Numbered from the stretch's first letter, positions 19,269 through 29,000 are shown. The stretch is 64,000 nt of DNA from CAYWBI01 sp964456445 (GCA_964456445.1 CAYWBI010000003.1:1-64000), one strand, 5' to 3'. Translations and numbers: made by a program. Notes: generated by a model from the letters alone, not told the origin.

Positions 19269-19699
19269 GTATTGTCCTTACTTTTATTATTAACGAATTT
19301 TTGTGGAGATGATTATCCCGGGAAGATAAGATAAAAAAGTTTAGGACAATTTTCTATAGTATTGTCTTAGCGGTTTTTATGGTAGATTTGAAATTGCCGT
19401 AGTTCATAGGAAGATTTTATTTACAATCATAAGTGTCCGTTAAAATTGCACAAACGACATTCAAGAAAAAAGAACTTTACTTTTTGACTGGCCAAAGCTT
19501 GTCCCCGCGTAGGCGGGGAAGTAACAAAAAGCTGAAGCGTCCTGAAAAAAATTGACTGTTTTTATTCAGGCGTTTGGCCTTGACATCAAAGCGCGTGGTT
19601 TTAATATTTGGCATTTTAACTGGACACTAATGATTTGCAACAAAAGATTAAAAAAAAGCCGATCCGTAAAGAAAGACTTTTTTAACAAGGATAAGAAAA
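19269..19699. other. Intergenic region with a GC-rich palindrome
   Basis: No gene is supported in this 431-bp stretch. A perfect 6-bp palindrome ccccgc/gcgggg with a GTAG loop lies at 19503-19518, in otherwise AT-rich DNA. Short frames here are shadows or random. The region should contain the CYTH gene's promoter and the end of the small W-repeat gene. Confidence 0.5.
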
Positions 19700-20026
19700 T
19701 CAACGTTGTGAATACCAGGCATTGGCCCGTGTCCAGCGACCCGGAACCCATACCCAACCGCGGTGCATTTGTTTCCAGTGGCCTTTCGTCCAAACGTGGT
19801 TGCGACGTGGCTTGACCCAATGGCCCTTGACCCATACATATTTATTTTTATGGATTTTCCAATGGCCATCGCGCCAAACATATCCTTTAACAGGGGGTTT
19901 CGATTTAATGACGACAACTTTTGGGACTTGTGGTTTTACACGTACGATTATTTGTGCCGAGGCTACCGATGCCATAAAGAAAAATGATGCCGATAATAGG
20001 ATAAAGATATTTATCATGCGTTTCAT
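19700..20026 (-). CDS. Small secreted W-x-x-G-H-W repeat protein, 108 aa
   Basis: A signal peptide (about 1-24, ending ASAQ) leads a strongly basic mature part. It is built of four or five copies of a short aromatic repeat: YVWRDGHWK, YVWVKGHWV, HVWTKGHWK and WVWVPGRWT. This matches the YXWGXW/WXXGXW repeat family, small exported proteins of unknown function found across Bacteroidetes and Proteobacteria. GGAGG six bases before the ATG supports the start. It stands alone. The repeated Trp/His pattern suggests surface or cell-wall binding, or metal interaction through the repeated His, but neither is shown. Confidence 0.82.
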   Translation of the reverse strand: MKRMINIFILLSASFFFMASVASAQIIVRVKPQVPKVVVIKSKPPVKGYVWRDGHWKIHKNKYVWVKGHWVKPRRNHVWTKGHWKQMHRGWVWVPGRWTRANAWYSQR

Positions 20027-20441
20027 AACCGTCCTCCTTTTAAGATATAGGATGCTTATTATTAGACAAAGGCCATGCCAACTTTTGAGAATATGACTTA
20101 ACTGCCTGTTTTGCTACGCTTTAAGTGGGAAATATTCGGGTTGAGAAATCTGTGACGTGTACTGCATAGAACGGAAAAATGTACCATACTGTGAAAAATA
20201 TGCGTTTTTTGATGTTGGAATGAGGTGTAAAAGACAAAGAATTTTGCCAGGTGCAACATTATTAACAAAAAGCCCAAAACAGGGTTTGACATTTTGGAGC
20301 GCATCGACTGTGTCGATGCAATACCCAACTCATTCCAGCCAATCCTGCCCACGGATGAATCCGCGGGATACCGGCAAAACGAGAAATGAATCAAAGAAGA
20401 AACGCAAAGAATTATGGTAAACAGATAGTCGAATATCCCAT
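20027..20441. other. Intergenic region carrying a dispersed palindromic element
   Basis: The 415 bases between the W-repeat gene's start and the aldehyde dehydrogenase's stop contain no supported gene. The main structure is the palindromic element at 20301-20370. The rest is AT-rich and unremarkable. Confidence 0.5.
20301..20370 (+). repeat. Dispersed palindromic element, copy 2 (better preserved)
   Basis: Two hairpins bracket a 30-base spacer. The left one is gcatcga/tcgatgc with a CTGTG loop (20301-20319). The right one is cccacggat/atccgcggg (about 20349-20368) with one mismatch. The 61 bases 20302-20362 match 10327-10387 at 45 positions without gaps. The right hairpin has the same cccacg(A/G)AT core as the palindromes at 10057 and 10117, so all belong to one REP-like family. 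Confidence 0.6.
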
Positions 20442-21848
20442 CTACAAAAACCGTAAGATAAAAGCCACAAACCTTTGTACAAAGGATGTATATGGCGGCC
20501 GAACAAACGCTGCACCGGTTAAACCGCCTTTCTGTATCAGCACGGACCGTTGGTTGCTAAAGGCCATAAATCCGGCATGACCGTGCGCTTTACCGATCCC
20601 GCTAAAATTTGCCCCGCCAAAAGGCAAACGGTTATTAAAAAACTGTAAAGTGGTTTCATTGATGGCCACGGTCCCGGATGAGCTGTTATTTAAGATATAT
20701 TTGATATTTTTATTATTACGGGAAAAAATATACAGGGCCAGCGGTTTTTCGCCGGCATTGATATGGGCAATAACCGGATCGAGGTCATCATAGGTTACAA
20801 TCGGTAAAATCGGGCCAAAAATTTCATTGGATAAAATTGCCATATCGGGGGTTACATTTCTTAATATCGTGGGGGCAACAAAGGAGGTGGCGGCGTCCGT
20901 CTGTCCACCCTGAATCACATCCGCCCCTTTTTTGACCGCCTCCGTGAGCAACGCTTCCACACGTTTAAAATGCCTGGGATGGATCAATCGTCCATAATCG
21001 GGGTTTTCCCGCATGTTGCCGGGGTAGCGTAAGGATAGTTCGCGTTTTAGCGCATTACATAATTCTTCGGCCCGATTGCCCGGCACAAAGACATAGTTGG
21101 GCGAAACGCAGGATTGCCCCACATTCAGAAATTTCCCATAGATCAGCCGCTCGGCTGTATCCTTCATTCGTGCGCTCTCATCGATGATCACCGGATTTTG
21201 CCCGCCGAGTTCCAGCGTTACCGAACTTAAATGTTTGGCGGCCGCGGTCATTACGATTTTGCCAACCTGAGGACTGCCGGTAAAAAAGATATGATCAAAG
21301 GGCAAATCGAGCAGGTGTTGGGCCAATGTGGCATCCCCTTGCAAAACGGCTATTTCTTCGGGATGAAATATTTCCGACAGCATTTGCTGCATCAACCCGG
21401 AACTATGCACACTTAGCTCCGATGGTTTTACAATAGCACAATTACCGGCGGCAATGGCCGATACCAACGGCCCCAGGGTCAGGTTAAAGGGGAAATTCCA
21501 GGGAGAGATGATAAGGCAAACACCCTTTGCTTCGCTGTAAATACGCGAGCGTGCACCGAGCAATAACACTGGTGTTTTCACCTTCCGGGGCTTTATCCAC
21601 TTACCAAGCTGACCGAGTGCCAGATCGATTTCATCTAAAACAATTTTTATTTCGGACAGATCCACTTCCACTGCCGGTTTTTTAAAATCGTTCCACAGCG
21701 CCTGGCGTATCTGAAATTGATATTTCAGGATGGATTTTCTAAGGCGTTTTAATTTATCCCGTCGGGTATTCAGGGAGAACGTTGACCGGTTTTTTAAAAA
21801 GAAAGCTTTCTGGTCCTCAAAAATACGTACTACATCCGCTGTCTCCAT
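20442..21848 (-). CDS. Aldehyde dehydrogenase, class 3 / fatty-aldehyde type
   Basis: NAD(P)-dependent oxidation of an aldehyde to its acid; 468 aa. The family residues are visible: Asn118 in SPWNFPFNL, the general base Glu213 in TLELGGQNP, and the nucleophile Cys247 in GQSCVSP. Short length, absence of the usual N-terminal extension, and a C-terminal hydrophobic end (VQRFVAFILRFL) fit the class 3 group that includes mammalian fatty aldehyde dehydrogenase and bacterial long-chain or coniferyl aldehyde dehydrogenases. That end may anchor it to the membrane. The next gene upstream (patatin-BamA) is separated by 60 bases in the same direction, so both could act on lipid-derived products, but this is speculative. 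Confidence 0.92.
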   Translation of the reverse strand: METADVVRIFEDQKAFFLKNRSTFSLNTRRDKLKRLRKSILKYQFQIRQALWNDFKKPAVEVDLSEIKIVLDEIDLALGQLGKWIKPRKVKTPVLLLGARSRIYSEAKGVCLIISPWNFPFNLTLGPLVSAIAAGNCAIVKPSELSVHSSGLMQQMLSEIFHPEEIAVLQGDATLAQHLLDLPFDHIFFTGSPQVGKIVMTAAAKHLSSVTLELGGQNPVIIDESARMKDTAERLIYGKFLNVGQSCVSPNYVFVPGNRAEELCNALKRELSLRYPGNMRENPDYGRLIHPRHFKRVEALLTEAVKKGADVIQGGQTDAATSFVAPTILRNVTPDMAILSNEIFGPILPIVTYDDLDPVIAHINAGEKPLALYIFSRNNKNIKYILNNSSSGTVAINETTLQFFNNRLPFGGANFSGIGKAHGHAGFMAFSNQRSVLIQKGGLTGAAFVRPPYTSFVQRFVAFILRFL

Positions 21849-21908
21849 ATTATGCCCTTTTTATAATCTACCAAACAGGGTGCCAAACATTTCAAACATG
21901 CACAAATA

Positions 21909-24533
21909 TTAATAGCTATAACCAAATGAAAGATAAACTTCTTTCTGCCCTATGCTGGATTTTCCCCAGGCCACCCGCAGAGGGCCGGCCAGGGTTTGCA
22001 AACCAAGGCTTATGCCGTTGCCACTAAAGAAATCATCACGTTTAAAAGCGGATGCCGAGTTTTCCCAGATCCCGCCCAAATCGTAACGATAAGAAAGATA
22101 TATATTCGCGGCTTTCCACAGATGCAGACGATAGCGGTATTCCAGGCTCACGGCAAGCATCTGCCGTCCGAACAACTGGTTTTTAAGCAAGCCGAAAAAA
22201 TCGTCCTGCCCGCCAATACGGAACTGCTCGGAAAACGGCGTGCTGTTATCGGCCAAACCGATCCGAAAACGTACATGGGCTGTATGCGCATCATCCCGCG
22301 TCGAATAATACCCTTCCAAATTCAGGAATATCTTGCTATAGGCTTCCTGACTGTTTAGCAGGGCACTGCTGCCGCTTTCCCAATACCAGTAATTATTGAT
22401 GCCCTTTGTTGGAAAATCGATCCGGTTACGGTGATCGCTTATCGAACTAAGTGCAAAGACACGTAGCTCAAGAGGGTCGATCGGCACAAAACGTCCCTCG
22501 CTTTTAATATCCGTTACGCGCTCCCATCGTATTTCTGCAGCAAGCTGGCCCACCCGGCGGATCTGCCTGCCAAGACGCAAACGCACACCAAGGCGCTCTT
22601 CCCGGTAACGTCCCGGTTGCGTTGTATTAAAATTGACCGGATTTACCTCCCAGGAAAAGTAAGATCGGGCAGAAAATGTGTAGTTACTTGTAAAGATACG
22701 ATCGCTGCGGTTAAACAGTGCCAGCTCACCATCACGTAAACCCAGCCGCGCGCTTAGTCCTGCCTTAATGCCCCGTCCCAGAAAATTCTCATCCGCAATC
22801 TCAAAATATCCCTGGAATTGGCGGTCCATATCGCCTTTTCCGCCAATCTGAAAACGGACCGATGGTTTTTCCACCACATGTACAATCAATGCAGCCATCC
22901 GGCCTTTGCGTTTTACATCCACGTTCACCCGGCCAAACAACTGGTTGGCGTAAACATTTTCAATACTTTTTTTTATTTCGAGCCAATTAAAAACGTGACC
23001 GCGCTTAAATGGGAATTCCCGCAAAATAACATAAGGGCGGGTGATTTTGTTTCCAAGCACACTTACATTGTCGATTGCGCCTTCATCAATTTTTATACTT
23101 AGCACCCCATCTGTGCCCCCCAATGCCACTCGGGTAATGGTCATCAATGAATATCCTTTTTTACGATATGTGCTGACCAAACGGAACAAATCATCTTTTA
23201 AGGTTGCCCCGTTAAGGCGATGTCCGGCGGATGTTCCAAACAGTGAGATCAGCTCCTTGGCGCTGATATGTTCGTTCCCTGAAATGGCAATCGTATCCAC
23301 CTGTGCAAAAGGAATAAAGCTCAGTTGCATCAAAGCTGTTGTACTGTCATAATGTGCGCGGATGGATTTATAGCGCCCCGTTTTCATCCAACGCTCCATG
23401 CGGTTGGACAAAGCCAGCAGGGAGAGTGTGTCGGACATTGCCTGCAGTTTTTGCTGAAAAGGGAAATTTGGCCTGGCCCCAAAGACAGATACATGTTCCA
23501 CTTTTAACCAGTCGGTACAGACTTCCTCGAAGGTATTTTCTTTTTGAAACACTTGCTGGATTACCTTGCGGGCGGCATGTTCCCCGGCGGCAATCATGGT
23601 ATCAATTTTCGAGAAATCCGTATTTGTAACTTTGGGAATTTGCGGAAGGATCAAGACATCAACATCTTTGTATTCCCTGAGATTGTTATGGTCGGTCATA
23701 ATGGTTGTCACCTGGTCGGCCACTTCCCAGGGTGCATTGATCTGATCACGACTGCGCAAAACCGCGGTCACATCGGAGGCAATTATCACATCCATCCCTG
23801 CTTTTTTTGCGACACTGACCGGCAAATTGGACTTGATACCGCCATCAACAAGCAACATGCTGTCCATGGGGACCGGGGCAAAGAGCAGCGGCACGGCAAG
23901 GGAACCATTGATGGTTGCAGCTAAGTTTCCCCTGGAAAGTGTTACCATCCTTCCGGTTAGAATATCCGTTGCGACGGTACGGAACGGAATATGCAGATCA
24001 TCATAGTTATCTTTCACCTGATATGGCGCCATTAAGAACAAATCGGATAAAATGGAAAGTACACGCTGACCGGGGGTTACCGCATTTGGGATTACCGGCG
24101 TCAAACCATCCAAACGGATCGAGGCAAGATAGCGGTCCTGATCGATTTTTTGTTCGGGGAACAACGCAATACGGCTTGGCGCGTCCTGGAAAATATTTTT
24201 CCAGGAAATCGATTTGACCTTTTGTTCAATTTCCCCGGCTGGATATCCGGCCGCATACAATCCGCCTACAACGCTTCCGATGCTTGTCCCGACAATAAAA
24301 TCGGGCACAATCCCATATTTTTCCAAAACCTTTAAAACGCCCACATGCGAAAAACCACGTGAGCCTCCGCCACTTAAAACCAAACCGATTTTCGGACGGC
24401 TAGGAAAGTTCCCGGATGATGTTATCCTGACCTGCCCGGATGAAAAATCTATTTGTTTGGTATAGTCTTGTGCCAACAGCAGTCCCGGAAGGATTGCACA
24501 AACGATTAGACATATTTTACGAAAAGAATTCAT
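21909..24533 (-). CDS. Patatin-like phospholipase fused to an Omp85/BamA-type barrel
   Basis: A self-exporting outer-membrane lipase of the PlpD (type Vd secretion) kind, 874 aa from the start at 24533; the frame extends upstream to 24572 but the signal peptide (MNSFRKICLIVCAILPGLLLAQ) begins here. The patatin domain (about 45-310) has the oxyanion motif GGGSRG (55-60), the nucleophile GTSIG (Ser84) and the catalytic Asp in DGG (Asp230). POTRA-like domains follow (about 420-570), then a 16-strand-type barrel to the C-terminus, which ends in an aromatic residue (FGYSY) as outer-membrane proteins do. The predicted activity is phospholipase A-type hydrolysis at the outer surface or periplasm. 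Downstream lies the fatty-aldehyde-type dehydrogenase. Confidence 0.93.
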   Translation of the reverse strand: MNSFRKICLIVCAILPGLLLAQDYTKQIDFSSGQVRITSSGNFPSRPKIGLVLSGGGSRGFSHVGVLKVLEKYGIVPDFIVGTSIGSVVGGLYAAGYPAGEIEQKVKSISWKNIFQDAPSRIALFPEQKIDQDRYLASIRLDGLTPVIPNAVTPGQRVLSILSDLFLMAPYQVKDNYDDLHIPFRTVATDILTGRMVTLSRGNLAATINGSLAVPLLFAPVPMDSMLLVDGGIKSNLPVSVAKKAGMDVIIASDVTAVLRSRDQINAPWEVADQVTTIMTDHNNLREYKDVDVLILPQIPKVTNTDFSKIDTMIAAGEHAARKVIQQVFQKENTFEEVCTDWLKVEHVSVFGARPNFPFQQKLQAMSDTLSLLALSNRMERWMKTGRYKSIRAHYDSTTALMQLSFIPFAQVDTIAISGNEHISAKELISLFGTSAGHRLNGATLKDDLFRLVSTYRKKGYSLMTITRVALGGTDGVLSIKIDEGAIDNVSVLGNKITRPYVILREFPFKRGHVFNWLEIKKSIENVYANQLFGRVNVDVKRKGRMAALIVHVVEKPSVRFQIGGKGDMDRQFQGYFEIADENFLGRGIKAGLSARLGLRDGELALFNRSDRIFTSNYTFSARSYFSWEVNPVNFNTTQPGRYREERLGVRLRLGRQIRRVGQLAAEIRWERVTDIKSEGRFVPIDPLELRVFALSSISDHRNRIDFPTKGINNYWYWESGSSALLNSQEAYSKIFLNLEGYYSTRDDAHTAHVRFRIGLADNSTPFSEQFRIGGQDDFFGLLKNQLFGRQMLAVSLEYRYRLHLWKAANIYLSYRYDLGGIWENSASAFKRDDFFSGNGISLGLQTLAGPLRVAWGKSSIGQKEVYLSFGYSY

Positions 24534-24897
24534 CTCTACGGGACCATTGCTTTTGTGAGAAGACCCAGACAAATCTGGGGCTTTTCAACAACCTTTTTAA
24601 CGAAAATGAAAACCATTCCAAATTTGCAAATAAAAAATGGTTGATTTCAATGTAAACGTTTTTAATGTATGAATAATTCGCTTCAAAGCTATAAATCTTC
24701 TTTTGAAATTTATTTTCATAATTACGTTTTTTAAACATCGATATATACAGATAAAACAGGGTTATGATATAAAATAAGTTTTTATCTTCGCGCATCCGTA
24801 CAAACCGGCAGCATTTTTATTATTGACTTACCAAAGCTAAAAAGGACAGGACGGGCCCTATGTATTCATACGCTTGATAACTTCTGATACAGATGCA
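24534..24897. other. AT-rich intergenic region, nothing identified
   Basis: The 364 bases between the patatin-BamA start and the DUF4175 stop hold no supported gene. A 92-codon minus-strand frame reaching into the next gene is low-complexity (Phe/Lys/Tyr) and has no ribosome-binding site. The right end is locally GC-rich near 24850 but forms no clear terminator. Confidence 0.45.
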
Positions 24898-27800
24898 TTA
24901 TGGTCGTTTTATATTCGCTTTCTGTTTTTCCGTCAGGGTTTTAAAATAGGCTTCGATCAATTTCTGATAATCCCCGGAAAAACCCTGTTGTCTGGCCCTT
25001 CGCATGGCGTCCATCAATTTTTTCAGATGTTCTTCCTGATAAATACCCAGGGCTTTTGGATCCTTCACAACATAACTGCCCGGTTTTATTGCGCGCCGTT
25101 TTTTAGACAATTTACGGGTTTGCGCCGATTTTTGTGCATCTAACATTCGGGTCAGGATTTGTTGTTGTCTATCTATGGTTTTCCTGGTCACATTGTTGTT
25201 TAACAAGTCCTTGATAATTTCATCCATGTCTTGCCCCATTTTGCCAAGACGTCCCAACATATCCCGCCGACCGGCTTGTTGCTCCGCCATCTGTTGCAAA
25301 GCCTGCTGGATGGCCTTTTGCCGTGCAGCCAATCGCTGACCGGACATTCCTCTTTTTCCAGGCCCTTTGCCGCCTTCCTTCCCCTGCTGACCAAATAACT
25401 GCATGGTACCGGAATTTACCCCGCCCTGCTGCCCGGCCATCTGCTCCAGTTGTTTTAAAAATTCGTCAAAGCCCGTACCGGATTGTGACCCTTTCATACT
25501 TTTCATCGATTTTTGCAGGCTCTGCGCGCCGCGGTTTAAAGCGCCCATGGCACGTTGTTGTGCACCTGCAGCCAGTGCTGTCCGGCGATCGCTTATATTG
25601 TTCAGGCTTTTTTGCATTTCCCTGAAGGCATTGTTCAGGTGTGTGTTTAAAGCCGGTTTTAAAAAAAAGGTTTTCCTGGATAAATCCACGAGGTTGTTAA
25701 TGGTCTTTTGTAGATTTTGGCGGATTTCATCCTGCCTGCGCCCTATATTTTGTAAATCCTCATTAACGCTAGACGCACTTTTTGTTTGTCTGCGCAGCTT
25801 TTCCTGTTCCCGTGACAACTGTAACAGTTGACGGGCGGTTAGCGCCATCTTCCGCCGGACGTCTTGTTTATTGGCATTACGTACATCATTTAGGGCCTGA
25901 CTCAGTTGTTGTTGCATCCTGGCCATTTTTTTCTGCAAGCGCCGGGATTGGCCGGAGGCCTTATTTTTCTGTCCGGTCTGTATATTCTTTTCCAGCTGAC
26001 GGAGTTGTTTGCCAAGCTGGTCTTTTCCGGCCTGTCGCATGACCTGGGTAAGTTTTTCGCCGGCCTTGTCAAAATCCTGCAATTTTTTGTTTTTTATGGT
26101 TTCCTGTAGATTTTTTTCAAGCGATGCCTGTTTCTCACGTTGTTGTTGCAAAGCATCTTTTATACTTTGCTTTTCCTGTGCGGGCCTATCGATTCTTTCA
26201 CTAAGTCTCTTTTGATTTTGGTTCATCTCTTCGATCTGCTTCACAAGACGTTCCATCTGCTGTTCAAGTTGAACCTGCTTAAACAGCTCCATTGTCCGCT
26301 CGATTTCCTGTAAAAAAGATTCCTGGTTCATTTTAAAATCTTCTAATGCCTTCTCCGCCTGTTTTACATTTTCTTTTTCGATGGCATTACGCAGTTTTTG
26401 CATGGACTTTAAAAGCTCAGGTGTAGCAAGGTCATTAAACAGATCTTGCAATTTGTTATATTTTTGCAGGATTTCTTCGCTCATTACATCATTTTGGTCC
26501 AGCTTCTCCACTATTTTCTGCATATCCTTACGGATTTTATCGACCTTATCCTGTAAAGCCTGATGCTTTTTTAATACTTCCCGCAACTCTTTTTTCTTCT
26601 CCCAGTCCATTTTTTCCGTACGCTTCAAATCACGATGAATTTTCTCGATTTCTTTTTTTATCTCCGCGGCCCCCCGGGCCACTTTTTCCATTTCATCAAC
26701 AGAAGCGTCTTCTTTTTTGGAAAAATCATTAAAAAGTTCATCCAGGGTTGGAAAAATAAATTTATACACTGCACTACGCCCGCTTTGATGCCCATCAACG
26801 GCATTGTTGTCCGTGACCAATGCATAATATTCCATCTCATCACCAAAGGCGATGGTGAATCCGGATAAATCCAAAACGGTTTGGATTGAAGCGTTTTTTT
26901 CCGATGGCGCAAAAGAGGGCAAACGATATCTTTGCCAGGTGCTATCTACAGCGGGCATGTTCTTTAAAAAGCGGTACATCAAAACCGCGCTGCTCAAGCC
27001 GTAATCGTCCACAACATCAATTTGCATGGGAACCCGCGCTTCTGGCCGAACCTCAATATCACTTCCAGGCTGACTTATTTCCACCAAAGGCGGGGCGTCG
27101 TCAAAAACTGAGATCCGGTACGTGATACGCGCGCGGTTTTGTAAACTATCAATATCCTGTAAATATATTTTATAACTGCGCGCATGCAAAACATCAAACG
27201 AACCCATCGCCTGCTTACCGCGCATGCTTAACGTGACCGTAGATGAATCCGAGAAGCCAATCCAGGCTTTTTTCAATGCTTTGTTACTTGCCACTTCAAT
27301 TTGAATTTGACTGCCTTTGAGCACATCCATGTCGCCGGTATTAGGCGGCAATTTTTCTTGTTTAAGCCCGCTATAGACCGGTGGCACAAGCACAACATCC
27401 AAGGCCTTAACTTCCGGTAAAGTTTGCAGGTTTATCTTGTAACGGCCGGATATTATTTTTCCATCCAATTCCGGTTTGTCAAGCGGCGATACGCTCGCCC
27501 GGTACCAGAATGACTTCCGCACGGATTTAATCCTGACAACATACAAACTGTCTTGTTTTTCCATGGTCAATCGTGCGCGGCTGCTGTCCGTATCGGTGAT
27601 CAATAAATCTATTTTTTTTGCCGCAGGCCCTTTATAGGCAACTTTAATTTCCACCGGAAAGCCGGAAAAGGCCTTACCGTTTCCGGGGTAGGCAGTAAAA
27701 CGGTAAACGGGCACACGTAAATAATCATTGGCCGGGTCGAGCAAACGATAGCTGGAGTTGAGCAAGGCATCAAATTTTATGATACTTAAAAATATAAACG

Positions 27801-28287
27801 CGGTATATACCGGCATCCAAAAAGCCGCTTTGGGAAAATAGTTTTTCAACTGGATATCTTCGTGCAGTGCGGACCAGTCAACATCGGCCAATAATTGATT
27901 AATGGCCGCATTTTTTAAAGATGTGACGCTTCCCTTCCCCTTTATCAGTTGATAGGCATTTATCAGCCGGTCTTCCTGCCCGGCCAACCCTTTTCCAAGT
28001 CCAATGGTAAAATTACTCAAATCCGATGAAGGTTTCAGTGAGAGCAATCGACCTAAAGGCATAAACAAAAAGTGCAACAATAGATAGCCCACCACAATTA
28101 AATCAATGATAAAAAAACCCCAGCGGTTGAGGCTTGAAAGATGAAAAAGGTTATCCACCAGGATAGCGCTTAACCACAAAAGGACGAGAATTGTACTCAT
28201 CCGGAATATACTGCCAAGAAGCTGAAAACGGCGTTCTTTTTGCGCCAACCTGTAAAGTGTTTTTAAGTAGATATCTGCTGTTTGCAT
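24898..28287 (-). CDS. DUF4175-type membrane protein with a very long coiled coil, 1,129 aa
   Basis: Two membrane helices lie near residues 28-85 (ILVLLWLSAILVDNLF and FFIIDLIVVGYLLLHFLF) and a third near 160-180 (WMPVYTAFIFLSII). A periplasmic region of Ig-like beta domains follows (about 190-520). Then come roughly 450 residues of Lys/Gln/Glu-rich coiled coil, including QQLSQALNDVRNAN, and a Gly/Gln-rich segment before the basic C-terminus. This matches the DUF4175 family, often encoded near DUF4159, MoxR ATPases and BatA-like proteins; here only the DUF4159 partner is present, directly upstream. The start at 28287 avoids overlap with that gene, though an in-frame ATG at 28308 overlapping it by 17 bases is possible. 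Function is unknown; a cell-envelope scaffold is a reasonable guess. Confidence 0.82.
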   Translation of the reverse strand: MQTADIYLKTLYRLAQKERRFQLLGSIFRMSTILVLLWLSAILVDNLFHLSSLNRWGFFIIDLIVVGYLLLHFLFMPLGRLLSLKPSSDLSNFTIGLGKGLAGQEDRLINAYQLIKGKGSVTSLKNAAINQLLADVDWSALHEDIQLKNYFPKAAFWMPVYTAFIFLSIIKFDALLNSSYRLLDPANDYLRVPVYRFTAYPGNGKAFSGFPVEIKVAYKGPAAKKIDLLITDTDSSRARLTMEKQDSLYVVRIKSVRKSFWYRASVSPLDKPELDGKIISGRYKINLQTLPEVKALDVVLVPPVYSGLKQEKLPPNTGDMDVLKGSQIQIEVASNKALKKAWIGFSDSSTVTLSMRGKQAMGSFDVLHARSYKIYLQDIDSLQNRARITYRISVFDDAPPLVEISQPGSDIEVRPEARVPMQIDVVDDYGLSSAVLMYRFLKNMPAVDSTWQRYRLPSFAPSEKNASIQTVLDLSGFTIAFGDEMEYYALVTDNNAVDGHQSGRSAVYKFIFPTLDELFNDFSKKEDASVDEMEKVARGAAEIKKEIEKIHRDLKRTEKMDWEKKKELREVLKKHQALQDKVDKIRKDMQKIVEKLDQNDVMSEEILQKYNKLQDLFNDLATPELLKSMQKLRNAIEKENVKQAEKALEDFKMNQESFLQEIERTMELFKQVQLEQQMERLVKQIEEMNQNQKRLSERIDRPAQEKQSIKDALQQQREKQASLEKNLQETIKNKKLQDFDKAGEKLTQVMRQAGKDQLGKQLRQLEKNIQTGQKNKASGQSRRLQKKMARMQQQLSQALNDVRNANKQDVRRKMALTARQLLQLSREQEKLRRQTKSASSVNEDLQNIGRRQDEIRQNLQKTINNLVDLSRKTFFLKPALNTHLNNAFREMQKSLNNISDRRTALAAGAQQRAMGALNRGAQSLQKSMKSMKGSQSGTGFDEFLKQLEQMAGQQGGVNSGTMQLFGQQGKEGGKGPGKRGMSGQRLAARQKAIQQALQQMAEQQAGRRDMLGRLGKMGQDMDEIIKDLLNNNVTRKTIDRQQQILTRMLDAQKSAQTRKLSKKRRAIKPGSYVVKDPKALGIYQEEHLKKLMDAMRRARQQGFSGDYQKLIEAYFKTLTEKQKANIKRP

Positions 28288-28291
28288 AAAT

Positions 28292-28936
28292 TCAGTTTTC
28301 CAGTGCATAAACCAGGATATTCAATGCCATACGCAAGGCCTGGGTGCGTACCGCCTGTGGATCGTGATGGATTTCCACATCTTCACAACCATCTGAGATA
28401 TCTGTATTAAAGCTATAGAAGCAAACGACACGGCCATCAAGAATGAGAGCCAGCCCCTGAGGCGGGCCGCCCGCATGCTCATGCACCTTTGGCAACCCTT
28501 TAGAAAAATCGAATACCGAATGATATATGGGGTGTTTAAAGGGCAGCTCTACAAACTTAAGTTCAGGGAATACGCGGGCCATCTGTAAACGAAAAGATTT
28601 ATCCATACCGTAATCATCATCTGCAAATAAAAATCCGCCATTTATCATCCAGTTTCTAAGGGCCAGCGCCTCGGATTCACTGAATCGAACATTCCCATGA
28701 CCTGCAATATAGGCAATGGGACTGTTTCGGAATTCCGGATCAAGGATTTTTGCCGCATATTCTTTTTCGGCAACGTCCATGTGCAGTGTTTTGGAAGCCA
28801 GGGCAAGGATATTCCGCCAGGATGTCTTATTGCCATACCAATCCCCGCCACCGGCATAATGGATACGCACGGGCCGGATTTGGGCAAAGCAGAACACGAG
28901 TGGAAGCAACAGAAAAAGAAATGTACGTCTAAACAT
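28292..28936 (-). CDS. DUF4159 family secreted protein
   Basis: A 214-aa exported protein: signal peptide MFRRTFLFLLLPLVFCFAQ, then a class-I glutamine-amidotransferase-like fold typical of DUF4159, with YAGGGDWYGNK, YIAGHGNVRFSE and the conserved LFADDDYGMD and HPIYHSVF segments. Function is unknown for the family; members are usually encoded beside DUF4175/BatA-type genes, as here. The ATG at 28936 is preferred: GCGGGA lies seven bases upstream. A second in-frame ATG at 28951 lies inside the hairpin of the terminator described at 28944-28965. Both the ribosome-binding site and the hairpin therefore share the same bases, which could make expression of this gene depend on readthrough. Confidence 0.82.
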   Translation of the reverse strand: MFRRTFLFLLLPLVFCFAQIRPVRIHYAGGGDWYGNKTSWRNILALASKTLHMDVAEKEYAAKILDPEFRNSPIAYIAGHGNVRFSESEALALRNWMINGGFLFADDDYGMDKSFRLQMARVFPELKFVELPFKHPIYHSVFDFSKGLPKVHEHAGGPPQGLALILDGRVVCFYSFNTDISDGCEDVEIHHDPQAVRTQALRMALNILVYALEN

Positions 28937-28965
28937 AAAAAAATCCCGCATAACAGTATGCGGGA
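28937..28965 (-). terminator. Intrinsic terminator abutting the DUF4159 start codon
   Basis: On the minus strand a perfect 9-bp stem (tcccgcata / tatgcggga, loop of 4) spans 28965-28944 and is followed at once by seven T (28943-28937) and then the ATG of the DUF4159 gene. It lies 36 bases after the stop of the STAS gene and should end the five-gene unit. Its 3' arm carries GCGGGA, the best ribosome-binding site for the next gene, so the hairpin would also mask translation start. Confidence 0.85.
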
Positions 28966-29000
28966 TAATACGGTAAAAGAGTGAATCAGTTCAATCTTTT

